From contig JASHNZ010000019.1 of the NCBI GenBank assembly GCA_030041355.1, forward strand, positions 171,071-235,070: a stretch of DNA of 64,000 bases, given 5' to 3'. The stretch comes from Nitrososphaerales archaeon (GTDB taxonomy: Archaea > Thermoproteota > Nitrososphaeria > Nitrososphaerales > CADDZS01). The notes below the pieces were generated by a model. It did no database searches and had not been told where the DNA came from. It saw nothing but the letters and a program-made list of their open reading frames with translations. Positions 55,566 through 64,000 of this stretch are shown here, one piece after another. Within the stretch, counting starts at the first letter, position 1; each line of letters begins with the position of its first letter. A program made the position numbers and the translations under genes.

Positions 55566-56702
55566 AGGGTTCTCGTTTCGGGGACTAATTCAAAGCCACT
55601 CAAGCTAATTCTTGAAGACAATGAAGTTTTTGACGGGTTCTCTTTTGGGGCAGAGTCACTTTCGCCTACCATAGGTGAAGTTGTCTTCAACACTGGAATG
55701 GTTGGCTATACAGAGGCAATGACTGATCCTTCGTATGCTGGACAGATTCTTTGCTTTACATATCCGCTCATAGGAAACTACGGTGTCCCAAATTATATTC
55801 GAGACGAAAACAATATCCTGCTTAATTTTGAATCGCACAAAATACAAGTAAGAGGCGTAATCGCGAACTCAGTTTCAAAAAAGCCTAGCCATTTTGAATC
55901 CGCGAAAGAGCTTTCAACTTGGATGAATGAAGAACAGATTTCGGGAATTGAGGGCCTTGATACGCGAGAACTTACTATGCACCTGAGAACGCGTGGAGTT
56001 ATGATGGGCGCGATCACAGACTCCGTTAAACGAGGTAAGGAAGCTCTCGAACAAGCGGCGGACTATTCCTCCCTGTACTTTTGCTCTTCGGTTAGTACGA
56101 AAGAAAAAATATCATACGGAAAGAATGTCAAAGGTAGGATTGCCCTCATAGACTGCGGCGTAAAACAGAATATCATTAGATCCCTTGTGTCGCGAGGCTT
56201 TCTGGTCACGATCTATCCTTTTGATATAAGCTACCAAGAAATTCAGGAGAGCAAACCTTCAGGTATCGTACTGAGCAACGGACCAGGCGATCCAAAACTT
56301 TGCTCGCCCGCCATTAATTTGGCTCGGGAGGCAATTGATAACTGCATGCCAGTGCTTGGCATTTGCTTAGGAACTCAGATAGTCGCGATTTCGCAAGGAG
56401 CAGAAACTTTCAAACTCAAATATGGACACAGGGGTCAGAACAAACCTTGCATCGACCTCAAAACAGGGAGGTGCATGGTAACAAGCCAGAATCATGGTTT
56501 TTCGGTGGACAGCGATTCACTAAAGGCAACAAAGCTGGTACCTTGGTTCATGAATGCGGACGACCATACGATAGAAGGATTACTTCATGAGACCAAACCG
56601 TGCCTTTCGGTCCAGTTTCATCCCGAAGGTTCGCCAGGACCATTGGACCCATCCTATGTGTTTGATATTTTTTCTGAGAAAATTCTCGAAGTGAGGTCTT
56701 AA
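55566..56702 (+). CDS. carA: Carbamoyl-phosphate synthase small (glutaminase) subunit; start codon non-canonical
   Basis: Releases ammonia from glutamine for CarB. The glutaminase domain shows GICLGTQIVA (nucleophile Cys) and QFHPEGSPGP (His, Glu). The N-terminal domain is clearly encoded upstream of the first ATG at 55698: PLKLILEDNEVFDGFSFGAE, then GEVVFNTGMVGYTEAMTDPSYAGQI. In that frame there is no ATG, GTG, TTG or CTG between the stop at 55539 and 55698. The start given is therefore only the left limit suggested by the promoter; initiation may be at a rare codon such as ATT 55608, or the sequence may contain an error. Overlaps carB by one base. Confidence 0.85.
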   Translation, partial: RVLVSGTNSKPLKLILEDNEVFDGFSFGAESLSPTIGEVVFNTGMVGYTEAMTDPSYAGQILCFTYPLIGNYGVPNYIRDENNILLNFESHKIQVRGVIANSVSKKPSHFESAKELSTWMNEEQISGIEGLDTRELTMHLRTRGVMMGAITDSVKRGKEALEQAADYSSLYFCSSVSTKEKISYGKNVKGRIALIDCGVKQNIIRSLVSRGFLVTIYPFDISYQEIQESKPSGIVLSNGPGDPKLCSPAINLAREAIDNCMPVLGICLGTQIVAISQGAETFKLKYGHRGQNKPCIDLKTGRCMVTSQNHGFSVDSDSLKATKLVPWFMNADDHTIEGLLHETKPCLSVQFHPEGSPGPLDPSYVFDIFSEKILEVRS

Positions 56703-59700
56703 TGCCGTTAGATCGCGCAATTAAGAAAGTCATTGTGCTGGGAAGCGGTTCGATCAAGATCGGCGAAGCCGGTGAGTTCGACTACTCCGGTTCTCAAGCT
56801 CTCAAGGCACTGCGCGAAGAAGGGATCCAAACAGTGCTTGTAAATCCTAACGTTGCTACTATCCAGACGGATCCTCGCCTTGCAGACAAAGTATACTTTC
56901 TCCCCGTGACAGTTGAATATGTGGAACAGGTCATCGCTGCAGAGCATCCGGATTCGATCTTGCTGAGCTTTGGAGGACAAACTGCGCTCAATTGCGGAGT
57001 CGAACTTCAGAAAAAAGGAATTCTTTCAAAATACAACATTCGAGTTCTTGGAACTGCTATCAGAGGAATAGAGCTAACGGAGGATCGAGACTTATTCAAA
57101 AAGACGATGCTTGCTTCAGGCATCCTTGTTCCTACAAGCGAAGCAGTCTACTCTGTTGAAGCTGCAAGAGTTGTGGCGAAAAAGATCGGTTACCCGGTCA
57201 TTATTCGCGTTGCATTTACTCTCGGAGGCAGAGGGGGAGGGGTCGCATTCAACGAGTACGAGCTTGACAACATAGTCGAGAAAGGTCTTGCAAACAGCAT
57301 CGTACATCAAGTACTGATAGAAGAATACGTCGGATCCTGGAAGCAAATCGAGTATGAGGTGATGAGGGACAATTCGGACAATGCGATTACAGTTTGCAAC
57401 ATGGAAAACACGCTGGTTATGCGTGTTCACACCGGGGACAATACTGTAGTCGCTCCATCCCAGACCATTACAAATCAAGAGTATCACTTCCTGCGCCAGG
57501 TTTCAATCAAGGCAGCGCGAGCCTGCGGGATTATAGGAGAGTGCAACATTCAATTTGCCCTCGACGCGAAATCCGAGAGGTACTATGCGATAGAGATCAA
57601 CGCTAGGCTCTCCAGATCTTCTGCTTTGGCGTCCAAAGCAACTGGCTATCCAATTGCGTACATCGCAGCCAAGATTATTTTGGGATACGATCTTCCCGAA
57701 TTGAAAAACAGTGCGACAGGAATTACCTCTGCATGTTTTGAACCGGCTCTAGATTACATCGTCGTGAAGATGCCGAGATTTGACTTTCGCAAGTTCGAAC
57801 GAGTTAGACGCGAATTGGGGAGCCAGATGAAATCTGTTGGGGAAGTGATGGCCATCGGAAGATGCTTTGAAGAGGCCCTCCAAAAAGCAATTAGAATGCT
57901 TGACATTGGAAGGGACGGCTTGCTCGACTACAAACCACTTGGCTCGATAGAACTCGTGGAAAACGCTCTCGTCCATCCAACTGATGCAATATTCTTCCAC
58001 GTCGCTGAAGCTCTTTCGCTTGGAATGTCTGTTGAAGATGTCAACAGATTGACTTGGATAGATCCTTGGTTTATCTCAAAAATCAAAAACATTGTTGATA
58101 CTGATCAAATTCTCAAACTGAGGGGCAAGGACTCACTTGACAAAATCGACAGGGAATTGATGCTGAATACGAAGAAACTCGGATTCTCTGACTCTTGGAT
58201 TGCAAAGAGACTCGGGATTCCTGAAAAGGAAACTAGGGAGCTGCGCAAATCTTTGGTCGAAGGACCTTTTGTCAAGATTGTGGATAGCCTTGCAGCGGAG
58301 TGGCCAGCACGGACGAACTATTTGTACGCAAGCTATGATGGGAGATCAAACAATGTGACTTTCGGGTTGAATTCTAAAAACGCCGAGAAGAAAGTAATCG
58401 TACTCGGCGCGGGATGTTATCGGGTCGGAAGCTCGGTGGAATTTGACTGGTGCACGATGAATATGGTTTGGGCCCTTCAGAAAAGCAGCAGAGAGGTAAT
58501 TGTGATCAATTGTAATCCAGAAACCGTCTCGACAGATTACGACATGAGTGATAGGTTGTACTTCGAAGAGCTCACGCTGGAGCGCGTTCTTGATATTTAT
58601 CAAAGCGAAAATCCAGAAGGCATTGTCTGCTGCGTCGGTGGACAGACTGCAAATAACCTTATTCCTAAATTGGCATTATACGGTGTCCGACTCTTAGGTA
58701 CAAGCGCCGGGGATCTTGACCGTGCGGAAGATCGGGCCAAGTTTTCGAGACTTCTCGACGAGCTTGGGATCTCTCAAGCAAAGTGGATTGAAGTAAAGGA
58801 CAAAGAGTCAGCTCTTGAATTTGCTAATGACAACTATCCGGTTATCGCAAGGCCTTCATACGTTCTGAGCGGTGCCGCAATGCGTGTGATTTGGACGGAA
58901 AGGAACTTGGAACAGTTTCTCGAAAACGCGGCTGAAGTTTCCCCTGATTATCCTATGGTGATTTCGAAATTTATCCAAAGGGCCAAGGAAGCTGAGGTTG
59001 ACGCGGTCTCAGACGGGCAAAACGTTTTGATCGGTGCGATCATCGAGCACATCGAAAAAGCCGGTGTGCACTCTGGAGACGCGACGATGCAGATTCCTGC
59101 GAGCGGGTTGTCCGATGAGACTCAAGCGAAGATAAGAGACTACACGGAAAGAATCGCCCGCTCTCTGAGAATCAAAGGACCCTTCAACGTTCAGTACATA
59201 GTTAGGGGAAGTGAGGTCTTGGTTATCGAGTGCAATTTGAGGGCTTCCAGGTCCATGCCATTTGTTTCTAAAATGAAAGGAATCAATCTAATGGAGGCTT
59301 CCGCAGATGCGATCCTTGGAAAATCGATCGGACAGTATCTCGAAAGGCATCCCCCGCTATTCAAAGTCGGAGTCAAAGTTCCGCAGTTCTCTTTCATGCA
59401 ACTCGAGGGAGCAGATCCTTTGCTTGGGGTCGAAATGCAATCGACCGGCGAGGTCGCTTGTTTTGGAGAGAATTTCTTCGATGCTTACTGCAAGGCTCTG
59501 GGCTCGTCTGGATTCAAAATACCATTGAGCGGGAATGTCTTTGTCACAGTCGGAGGGACTGAGCTCAAGAAGAGAACTTTGAACTCAGTGAGAAAATTAG
59601 CTGAAATGGGCTACAAGATCTCCGCGACAGAACATACAGGAGAGTTCCTTTCAAAGCATGGGCTTTCAGACGTAACCATTCTTTACAAGATAACCGAGAA

Positions 59701-59959
59701 AGAAAGGAAGCCCAACATCAGCGATGCACTTGCAGAAAGAAAACTTGATCTGATCATAAACATCCCGAGCAGCATGGCTTTGGAAAAGTTTGCAGACATG
59801 GAAGAAGACGAGTATAGAATCAGGCGCAAGGCAGTAGAGCTGGGCATTCCCGTGCTCACAAATGTCGAAAACCTCGATGTTTTCGTGAAAGGTCTCTCTT
59901 GGCTAAAAACCAGAGAAATCACAATTTCTCCTTTGACAGCGCAAAGACAAGACAAATAA
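56702..59959 (+). CDS. carB: Carbamoyl-phosphate synthase large subunit
   Basis: 1085 residues, full length. Two homologous ATP-grasp halves, each beginning with a VIVLGSG/VIVLGAG-type motif (residues about 10 and 562); YSGSQALKALREEG and MNMVWALQKSSREV mark equivalent positions. A C-terminal MGS-like allosteric domain (FVTVGGTELKKRTLNSVRKLAEMGYKISATEHTGEFL) ends it. Makes carbamoyl phosphate for argF and for pyrimidines. ATG at 56702 overlaps the carA stop (TAATG). Confidence 0.97.
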   Translation: MPLDRAIKKVIVLGSGSIKIGEAGEFDYSGSQALKALREEGIQTVLVNPNVATIQTDPRLADKVYFLPVTVEYVEQVIAAEHPDSILLSFGGQTALNCGVELQKKGILSKYNIRVLGTAIRGIELTEDRDLFKKTMLASGILVPTSEAVYSVEAARVVAKKIGYPVIIRVAFTLGGRGGGVAFNEYELDNIVEKGLANSIVHQVLIEEYVGSWKQIEYEVMRDNSDNAITVCNMENTLVMRVHTGDNTVVAPSQTITNQEYHFLRQVSIKAARACGIIGECNIQFALDAKSERYYAIEINARLSRSSALASKATGYPIAYIAAKIILGYDLPELKNSATGITSACFEPALDYIVVKMPRFDFRKFERVRRELGSQMKSVGEVMAIGRCFEEALQKAIRMLDIGRDGLLDYKPLGSIELVENALVHPTDAIFFHVAEALSLGMSVEDVNRLTWIDPWFISKIKNIVDTDQILKLRGKDSLDKIDRELMLNTKKLGFSDSWIAKRLGIPEKETRELRKSLVEGPFVKIVDSLAAEWPARTNYLYASYDGRSNNVTFGLNSKNAEKKVIVLGAGCYRVGSSVEFDWCTMNMVWALQKSSREVIVINCNPETVSTDYDMSDRLYFEELTLERVLDIYQSENPEGIVCCVGGQTANNLIPKLALYGVRLLGTSAGDLDRAEDRAKFSRLLDELGISQAKWIEVKDKESALEFANDNYPVIARPSYVLSGAAMRVIWTERNLEQFLENAAEVSPDYPMVISKFIQRAKEAEVDAVSDGQNVLIGAIIEHIEKAGVHSGDATMQIPASGLSDETQAKIRDYTERIARSLRIKGPFNVQYIVRGSEVLVIECNLRASRSMPFVSKMKGINLMEASADAILGKSIGQYLERHPPLFKVGVKVPQFSFMQLEGADPLLGVEMQSTGEVACFGENFFDAYCKALGSSGFKIPLSGNVFVTVGGTELKKRTLNSVRKLAEMGYKISATEHTGEFLSKHGLSDVTILYKITEKERKPNISDALAERKLDLIINIPSSMALEKFADMEEDEYRIRRKAVELGIPVLTNVENLDVFVKGLSWLKTREITISPLTAQRQDK

Positions 59960-60393
59960 TTTATCAGATGCTGATTCTGAATTTGTTGGCACATCATTGA
60001 AAAACGCATAACCGAAAACAAAAGATGGCTTATCCTGCGCCTGTGCGGAAATAGATTCGAGAGCGCTTCAAATAGCGACTATATAGTAAAAATCAGAATC
60101 AGATCCAAAGAACTATAGACGACTCGCGAAAAGACTGGCATAGTACCGTTCTATCAATTTCATGATAACCTTGTGTCGCATCAACAAACAGTTTGTTGAA
60201 CCGTAGGATTTCTTACTCCTTTTCAGAAGGAGTGCAAAGTTGGAATATAAAGCAATTAACTGCTAAAGCAATAGCTATTTGATCTATTAGGGCGTGATGG
60301 TCTCGGCCCGTATGACTAGTTCCACGGAGGACTCTCGAACGAAACATTGGCTAAAGTTCTTATCCCACACGTTAGATATACAGCGGCGCACGT
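59960..60393. other. 434-base intergenic region with repeats
   Basis: No gene seen. Contains an inverted pair CTGATTCTGA/TCAGAATCAG around 59974 and 60091, the second copy of the 25-bp palindromic repeat (60177-60201), and a relative of the dispersed element on the reverse strand (60268-60293: GCCCTAAT and AATAGCTATTGCTTTAG). Small leftward frames opening from the 25-bp repeat are 20-35 codons long and unsupported. Confidence 0.5.
60177..60201 (-). repeat. 25-bp near-repeat with inner palindrome, copy 2
   Basis: Reverse strand reads GTTCAACAAACTGTTTGT then TGATGCG, one mismatch from 33840-33864. The forward strand has the extended palindrome CAACAAACAGTTTGTTG. Confidence 0.6.
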
Positions 60394-60819
60394 TTGATCG
60401 AGCAATTTCAGTTATACGGGATCTCGACCGCCCTGATGATGGTGGTTTGGCCAGTTTTATGGAGAATACGAAAGCTGACAATTCTGAAAATGATCATTCT
60501 TCTCTTCGCTCTTGACATAGTACTTACGGTCGAGGCCGCGCTCTACTCCAACATTGTTTTAATTGCTGTACTTCACATAATAACGATTCCCGCGCTCATC
60601 GGATTGATCTACGTTGACTTAGTGAATCAGCACAAGACTCAGTTCAAATGCTTCGTCTGCGGGAAACTGATCCAGGCAGTAGAGGAAATCGAGACAGTTA
60701 ACCGAACGATGGAAGGAAAGCCGACCAGAGTAATCGTGCACACTAGTTGCATTCATCTTGAGAACAAGGAAAAAAAGGGAATCTCGAGCCGCGTCTTCAG
60801 AAAGGGTATACCAAAATAA
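60394..60819 (+). CDS. Small membrane protein with cytosolic Cys-pair domain
   Basis: 141 residues, not recognised. About three hydrophobic helices in the first 80 residues (ISTALMMVVWPVLW; ILKMIILLFALDIVLTVEAAL; IVLIAVLHIITIPALIGLIYVDLV) are followed by a soluble part with CFVCGKLI and HTSC, which could form a zinc site. The C-terminus is basic. TTG start at 60394. Convergent with the PAC2 gene. Confidence 0.7.
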   Translation: MIEQFQLYGISTALMMVVWPVLWRIRKLTILKMIILLFALDIVLTVEAALYSNIVLIAVLHIITIPALIGLIYVDLVNQHKTQFKCFVCGKLIQAVEEIETVNRTMEGKPTRVIVHTSCIHLENKEKKGISSRVFRKGIPK

Positions 60820-60826
60820 CGGGACT

Positions 60827-61582
60827 TTACTTGTACATTGCCTTTGCAGACTCTGCCTGATTTTGCTCAGCCTGAGCGTGTTTCTCGTACTGTTCTCCTA
60901 TAGCACTCAATTCTTTGTTCAGCTGGGTCGCACTTTGTTCCAATACTTTAGTGTCAACTCTTAGGCCATATATCGAGTTTAACGCATCAATGATAGTCAA
61001 GACTGCGCCGGGATCAGGCAGCTCAGCTGAAGCCTGTGTCAATAAGGAAATTCCTTCAAGTCTTCTCGAAAGACATTCGTTCAGAATGCTACCTCCCATG
61101 CCCGTAATTAGGGCAGATTCGGCCACTTTGATCCCCTGCGACCTTAGTTGGTTTGATCTCGACTCGCCCGCCACACAAAAAGTTTCTCGTTCCATAGGCA
61201 TTCCTTGGACCGGCACGCCATCGAGTATCACAATTTCGCGCGGATGCATCTTTTCGAGCCAGTCAAGAAGCGTCGCCCCGATCTCGTAAAGGCCAGTAGT
61301 CCCAATGGGTACTTCGCATATTACCGCGATCAGTTTTCCACTTCGCTCGGAATAAATTCTAAATGGATGGCGAAGCTTTGCCCCTACAAAAACGGCCACC
61401 GGAGGTATGTGTTGAGAACTTACATGGGCCACTTGATGTAGCTGCAATTGTTCTATCAAGTAACTGACAGAGATGATCCCCACGAGACTCGGCCCAACGA
61501 AACCTCCAAACACTAGAGGCCGATCGTAGTTCTCTTTTTCCAATTCAATTACGCGGGTAGGAAAGAGATGCTCGTACGCCAA
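60827..61582 (-). CDS. PAC2-family protein (proteasome assembly chaperone-like)
   Basis: 251 residues. LVFGGFVGPSLVGIISVSYLIEQL near the N-terminus, ICEVPIGTTGLYEIGATLLDWLEKMHPREIVILDGVPVQG, and GMGGSILNECLSRRLEGISLL follow the PAC2 pattern of archaeal proteins related to proteasome assembly chaperone 2. A helical Gln/Glu-rich C-terminus follows. TTG start at 61582. Role in proteasome assembly is inferred from the family. Confidence 0.9.
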   Translation of the reverse strand: MAYEHLFPTRVIELEKENYDRPLVFGGFVGPSLVGIISVSYLIEQLQLHQVAHVSSQHIPPVAVFVGAKLRHPFRIYSERSGKLIAVICEVPIGTTGLYEIGATLLDWLEKMHPREIVILDGVPVQGMPMERETFCVAGESRSNQLRSQGIKVAESALITGMGGSILNECLSRRLEGISLLTQASAELPDPGAVLTIIDALNSIYGLRVDTKVLEQSATQLNKELSAIGEQYEKHAQAEQNQAESAKAMYK

Positions 61583-61793
61583 AGGCTATCGGATTTCCTT
61601 TTGTGGCTAAGAGCCATATCAACTTTGGCCATGGGGGAAGTGCTCCGTTTAGTTAAGCATGTTTGTGGCGGATGAGCGAATTTCCTTTGCAGCCATGAAA
61701 CGAGCTATTGTAGGATTATGCTGTGTACTAGCTAGATCTCTCAGGTAAAAAAGGGGATGCCCGTTCATAAAGGCTTTTAGCTAAGGCATGAAG

Positions 61794-61866
61794 CAATGGC
61801 TATTTCTGAAAATAGATAGCTCTGCCACCGTTTTTTTATACGACCATGAAACAATGGAGTTAGGGC
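61794..61866 (-). repeat. Dispersed element copy (GCCCTAACT...ACGGTGG...AATAGCCATTG)
   Basis: On the reverse strand GCGCCCTAACT (from 61866) is followed by a CGTATAAAA AT-box, AAAACGGTGG (61825-61834) and then AATAGCCATTGCTTC (end near 61790). Same modules as 22105-22171 but with the AATAGCCATTG unit on the other side, as expected if the units alternate in tandem. Confidence 0.6.
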
Positions 61867-61923
61867 GCTTCACAAACAATTGCAATTTGGAACCCTCGTA
61901 TGTAGAAGCTAGGGGGGAGGGGG

Positions 61924-61933
61924 TATAAATACG
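61924..61933 (+). promoter_or_regulatory. Orphan TATA-like box
   Basis: GGTATAAATACG is a near-consensus archaeal TATA box on the plus strand. Only a 12-codon ATG frame follows before the convergent KGG-protein gene, so any product is an RNA or very short peptide. Confidence 0.35.
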
Positions 61934-62049
61934 GTACAAAAACCGGTTCTGTTTCTTCTATGAGTGAAAGAAGAAGCTTAGCTATATTTCTTAAGTAAAC
62001 GGAGCAGGGGGGAGCCAGGCAAACAATTTGTTCTTTTGTTGAATGACCC

Positions 62050-62283
62050 CTACGCGTTAGAGCTTGAACCGGAAGAACCTGACCTGTTCTGACGGACTTT
62101 ACGTCTCTGTTCGCCTCGGGCCAAGCCACCCTTACGTGCAACAGCCTGCCTGGTTTCAGAAGAGGCGGCCTGCAAGCCCCTCCTTTGATGGGGAGCTTCG
62201 CCTCCGGCTCTCGCGACCCTTTCTCTAGTTTCCCCGGAGGCAGACGCGAGTCCTCGCTTGTTTATTCGTTCTTGCTGAGCCAA
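62050..62283 (-). CDS. KGG-repeat stress protein
   Basis: 77 residues, hydrophilic and probably disordered. Two or more copies of an about 20-residue motif: RGLASASGETRERVARAGGE, then RGLQAASSETRQAVARKGGL. This is the KGG/GsiB-like motif of stress-induced hydrophilic proteins (Con-10, YciG, LEA-like). The tail is Ser/Gly-rich. TTG start at 62283. A TATA-like CTAAATATAGC about 40 bases upstream on this strand supports transcription. Confidence 0.85.
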   Translation of the reverse strand: MAQQERINKRGLASASGETRERVARAGGEAPHQRRGLQAASSETRQAVARKGGLARGEQRRKVRQNRSGSSGSSSNA

Positions 62284-62666
62284 AGACTATACTCAACCTT
62301 TGAAAGCTTTGGCCTTCGCTATATTTAGTGATTATGAAACTAAACTCTAGATATTATGAATGTCCGTACCATGTGCGGACAATCTAAGGTATTTGGGGTT
62401 CCTAAATATCTTCTAATCGCTATTAGCTATTCCCTGAGCTTTGTACAAAGATTGACTATTAGGCTACTTTCGGAATTCGACGAACCGAAATTTTTCGCTG
62501 GACGCAGCAAGAGGATCACAGTAGAGTAAACGACGAAGGCCGGAATTTCATGAATATCCTCCGGTGCGAATTCATAGCAGGTATCGATATGAAACTTGGG
62601 TTCTGGAGAAATTGGGTGAATGGCTCAACATAATTGTTAAGATAGGGTCTTCAACAAGGATTCCCG
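62284..62666. other. 383-base intergenic region
   Basis: Divergent promoter region between the KGG and MEDS genes. Contains the KGG promoter near 62315-62328, a TGTCCG/CGGACA inverted repeat at 62361-62381 and a TTTCGG/CCGAAA inverted repeat near 62468-62491. No gene seen. Confidence 0.5.
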
Positions 62667-63266
62667 ATGAGCGGATCCGCTTTAGCAGGAGCAGGTAGGG
62701 AATACTCTGAACCGCAAAGAGATCTTGAAGGAATGTCCGTCGGAAGTCACGCGGCTTACATTTTCGCGGACTCCGCCGAGAAGCAACAACGATTATTTGG
62801 ATTGGTCAGCGAGTCGCTAAGGGATCCCTCTGCAGCTGTACTCTATATTGCGGGAAAACAGGGCGTGAAAGGCATTCGCTTTTCGATGAAGGATTACGGC
62901 ATCGATGTGGGCTCGATCGAAAGAGAGAAAAAGATCAAAATAGTTGATTACGAGGAATGGTACTTGACCTCGGGTAAAGTACCTTCTTTCAAGCCAATCG
63001 GAACTATTCGAGATCAGTTTAGCGAATTCGCAAAGGCGGCGGAGCAAGCTGGATACTACTATGTAACGATAATTTCTGAAACCGATTCTCTCGTCAGAAA
63101 GGGCTTCTTCAATCGTTATCGTGAGCTGGAAGTCGAGCTCGGTAAGAATATTGCAATGTTTAGGGCAATCTTCGTGTGCGCGTACGATGAAAGAGAGCTT
63201 GCGGCAGCAGGTTTGCGAGAGATCAAATCCGACCTCTCAAGCCTACACGCCAGCATGTTGGAGTGA
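62667..63266 (+). CDS. MEDS-domain sensory protein
   Basis: 199 residues resembling the MEDS (DcmR-type) sensory domain, a RecA/KaiC-like fold without an evident Walker A. GSHAAYIFADSAEKQQRLFGLVSESLRDPSAAVLYIAG is the typical N-terminal part (His followed by strand and helix), and ELEVELGKNIAMFRAIFVCAYDER the C-terminal part. No kinase, HTH or other output domain, so it is a stand-alone sensor or partner. ATG at 62667. Confidence 0.75.
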   Translation: MSGSALAGAGREYSEPQRDLEGMSVGSHAAYIFADSAEKQQRLFGLVSESLRDPSAAVLYIAGKQGVKGIRFSMKDYGIDVGSIEREKKIKIVDYEEWYLTSGKVPSFKPIGTIRDQFSEFAKAAEQAGYYYVTIISETDSLVRKGFFNRYRELEVELGKNIAMFRAIFVCAYDERELAAAGLREIKSDLSSLHASMLE

Positions 63267-63290
63267 AAAAAGCTTTCGAAATCTAGCCGC

Positions 63291-63599
63291 CTAAAAATCG
63301 GGTGGTAGCTTTCCGTTACCTCTGAGCCATTCCACCTGAGAAACGGTGTAACGCCAGATAATGTCGCATCTATCAGCCGCGAAATCCCAAGGCACAAGGA
63401 GCACAATATCTCCCAAGCGAATCCAGACGCGCCGACGTATCTTCCCTCGAATTCGCCCCAGTCTCGTCTTGCCATCGGCAGACTTGACCATCAGATGATC
63501 GCTACCGACTAGTTTAATCACTTGACCATACATTTCCCCATCCTGTGGGAGCACCATTTCCTTTAGCTGTGCTTCATTCAGAACTTTTCTCTTTCCCAT
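63291..63599 (-). CDS. eif1A: Translation initiation factor aIF1A
   Basis: 102-residue OB-fold protein. EMYGQVIKLVGSDHLMVKSADGKTRLGRIRGKIRRRVWIRLGDIVLLVPWDF is the S1-like core shared with IF1, helping mRNA scanning and P-site selection. The C-terminus (ADRCDIIWRYTVSQVEWLRGNG) is the archaeal/eukaryotic extension. ATG at 63599. Confidence 0.96.
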   Translation of the reverse strand: MGKRKVLNEAQLKEMVLPQDGEMYGQVIKLVGSDHLMVKSADGKTRLGRIRGKIRRRVWIRLGDIVLLVPWDFAADRCDIIWRYTVSQVEWLRGNGKLPPDF

Positions 63600-63748
63600 A
63601 CTTTCCTATTCCTTTCTTCGTCTTTCTCGCTTAAATCCATTTAGGACTCACATTTCGACCTTTTAAAGCCCTTGAGAAGACTTCGTGTAACTGACGGCAC
63701 ATAATTCTTCTGGATGCATTCGGCACTTTGGCAAACACGGGCGAAACT

Positions 63749-64000
63749 CTACGATGCTTGTATGTTCATTGTAACTATGTTGTCTTGGGTTGCATTGTTG
63801 ATTACGTCGATTGAGCAAGTAACGGTACCATAACAGGGTGTGATGCTAACCTTCCAATCGGTATTGTTAGAGTTCATGGGCAGTGCAGTCCCATCCTCTG
63901 GTTCCAGCGAATCCGAATGAACCAGTTGAATACTTATGGCGTACGGAGCACTGATTGTAGCGTCAACGATGAAATTTGAACCGTAAGGGCCCGAGATTGT
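63749..64000 (-). CDS. C-terminus of a probable extracellular/surface protein (5' end beyond window)
   Basis: Open frame entering from the right edge and ending at a TAG at 63749-63751. The 83 residues seen are beta-rich with many Asn, Thr, Ser and Asp (IVDATISAPYAISIQLVHSD; MNSNNTDWKVSITPCYGTVT; VINNATQDNIVTMNIQ), with potential N-glycosylation sites (NNT, NAT) and two Cys. This fits an exported or pseudopilin-like surface protein. No domain can be named from the fragment. Confidence 0.65.
   Translation of the reverse strand, partial: TISGPYGSNFIVDATISAPYAISIQLVHSDSLEPEDGTALPMNSNNTDWKVSITPCYGTVTCSIDVINNATQDNIVTMNIQAS

Larger units (their letters stand above)
61583..62049. other. 467-base gene-poor region with dispersed elements
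   Basis: No supported gene. Holds dispersed element copies on the reverse strand (61794-61866), a relative of the 33141-33165 motif at 61870-61893, and a good TATA-like box at 61924-61933 (GGTATAAATACG) that has no long ORF downstream on the plus strand. It could drive a short RNA. Confidence 0.5.

Overview
This is a contiguous archaeal chromosome segment. The gene set is archaeal: thermosome, two-domain CDC48 ATPase, Spt5, SecE, aIF6, aIF1A, prefoldin alpha, ribosomal proteins L11/L1/L10, Tsr3, TiaS, a DtdA-type D-aminoacyl-tRNA deacylase, a PAC2-family protein and a LysW amino-group carrier. Many starts are TTG or GTG, TATA-like boxes lie about 25-50 bases before several starts, and the single tRNA gene has an intron at the canonical 37/38 site. 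The LysW/LysX pair beside argG-argH and the Dpo4-like polymerase point to the TACK side, most plausibly a Thaumarchaeota/Nitrososphaeria relative. That placement is inference. No ammonia-oxidation, methanogenesis or rRNA genes are visible.

Layout. 1-9.3 kb: truncated moaA, a molybdenum hydroxylase large subunit, then an arginine/lysine block. argG-argH-lysW-lysX runs leftward and a candidate HTH-ACT regulator plus argF runs rightward, from a shared promoter holding GGTCA half-sites spaced exactly 20 bp. 9.3-24.7 kb: mixed housekeeping genes (tsr3, an Lrp-type RAM protein, tiaS, MFS transporter, UbiE-like methyltransferase with a membrane protein, F420-type oxidoreductase, MBL hydrolase, lipoyl synthase, class III aminotransferase, methyltransferases, TPR protein) and tRNA-Pro(CGG). 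24.7-36.7 kb: a CoA-linked catabolic region with two acyl-CoA dehydrogenases, family 5 uracil-DNA glycosylase, enoyl-CoA hydratase, a second molybdenum hydroxylase large subunit, a cysteine-less thiolase-like protein paired with a DUF35 protein, and a D-2-hydroxyacid dehydrogenase. It is interrupted by a 2.1 kb gene-poor stretch with repeats and small ORFs.

36.9-47.7 kb: a tandem MazG-like fusion, pyrE, DNA polymerase IV, then a proteostasis cluster (CDC48, Hsp20, small zinc ribbon, ArsR-type regulator, thermosome), an XRE-CBS regulator, a phosphoesterase and a SWIM protein. 47.8-54.8 kb: information-processing operons (L11-L1-L10, SecE-Spt5, aIF6-prefoldin-FtsY) around an orphan DNA methyltransferase and dtdA. 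54.9-60 kb: carA-carB. 60-64 kb: small membrane protein, PAC2 protein, KGG-repeat stress protein, MEDS sensor protein, aIF1A and the 3' end of a surface-type protein.

The most unusual signals are the 20-bp-phased GGTCA array; a family of short dispersed elements (AATAGCCATTG, GCCCTAA and ACGGTGG modules) seen mainly in the gene-poor gaps; a thiolase-like/DUF35 pair whose first gene appears to start at CTG; a carA with no NTG codon at its proper N-terminus; and a MazG-MazG-deoxyribosyltransferase-like fusion.
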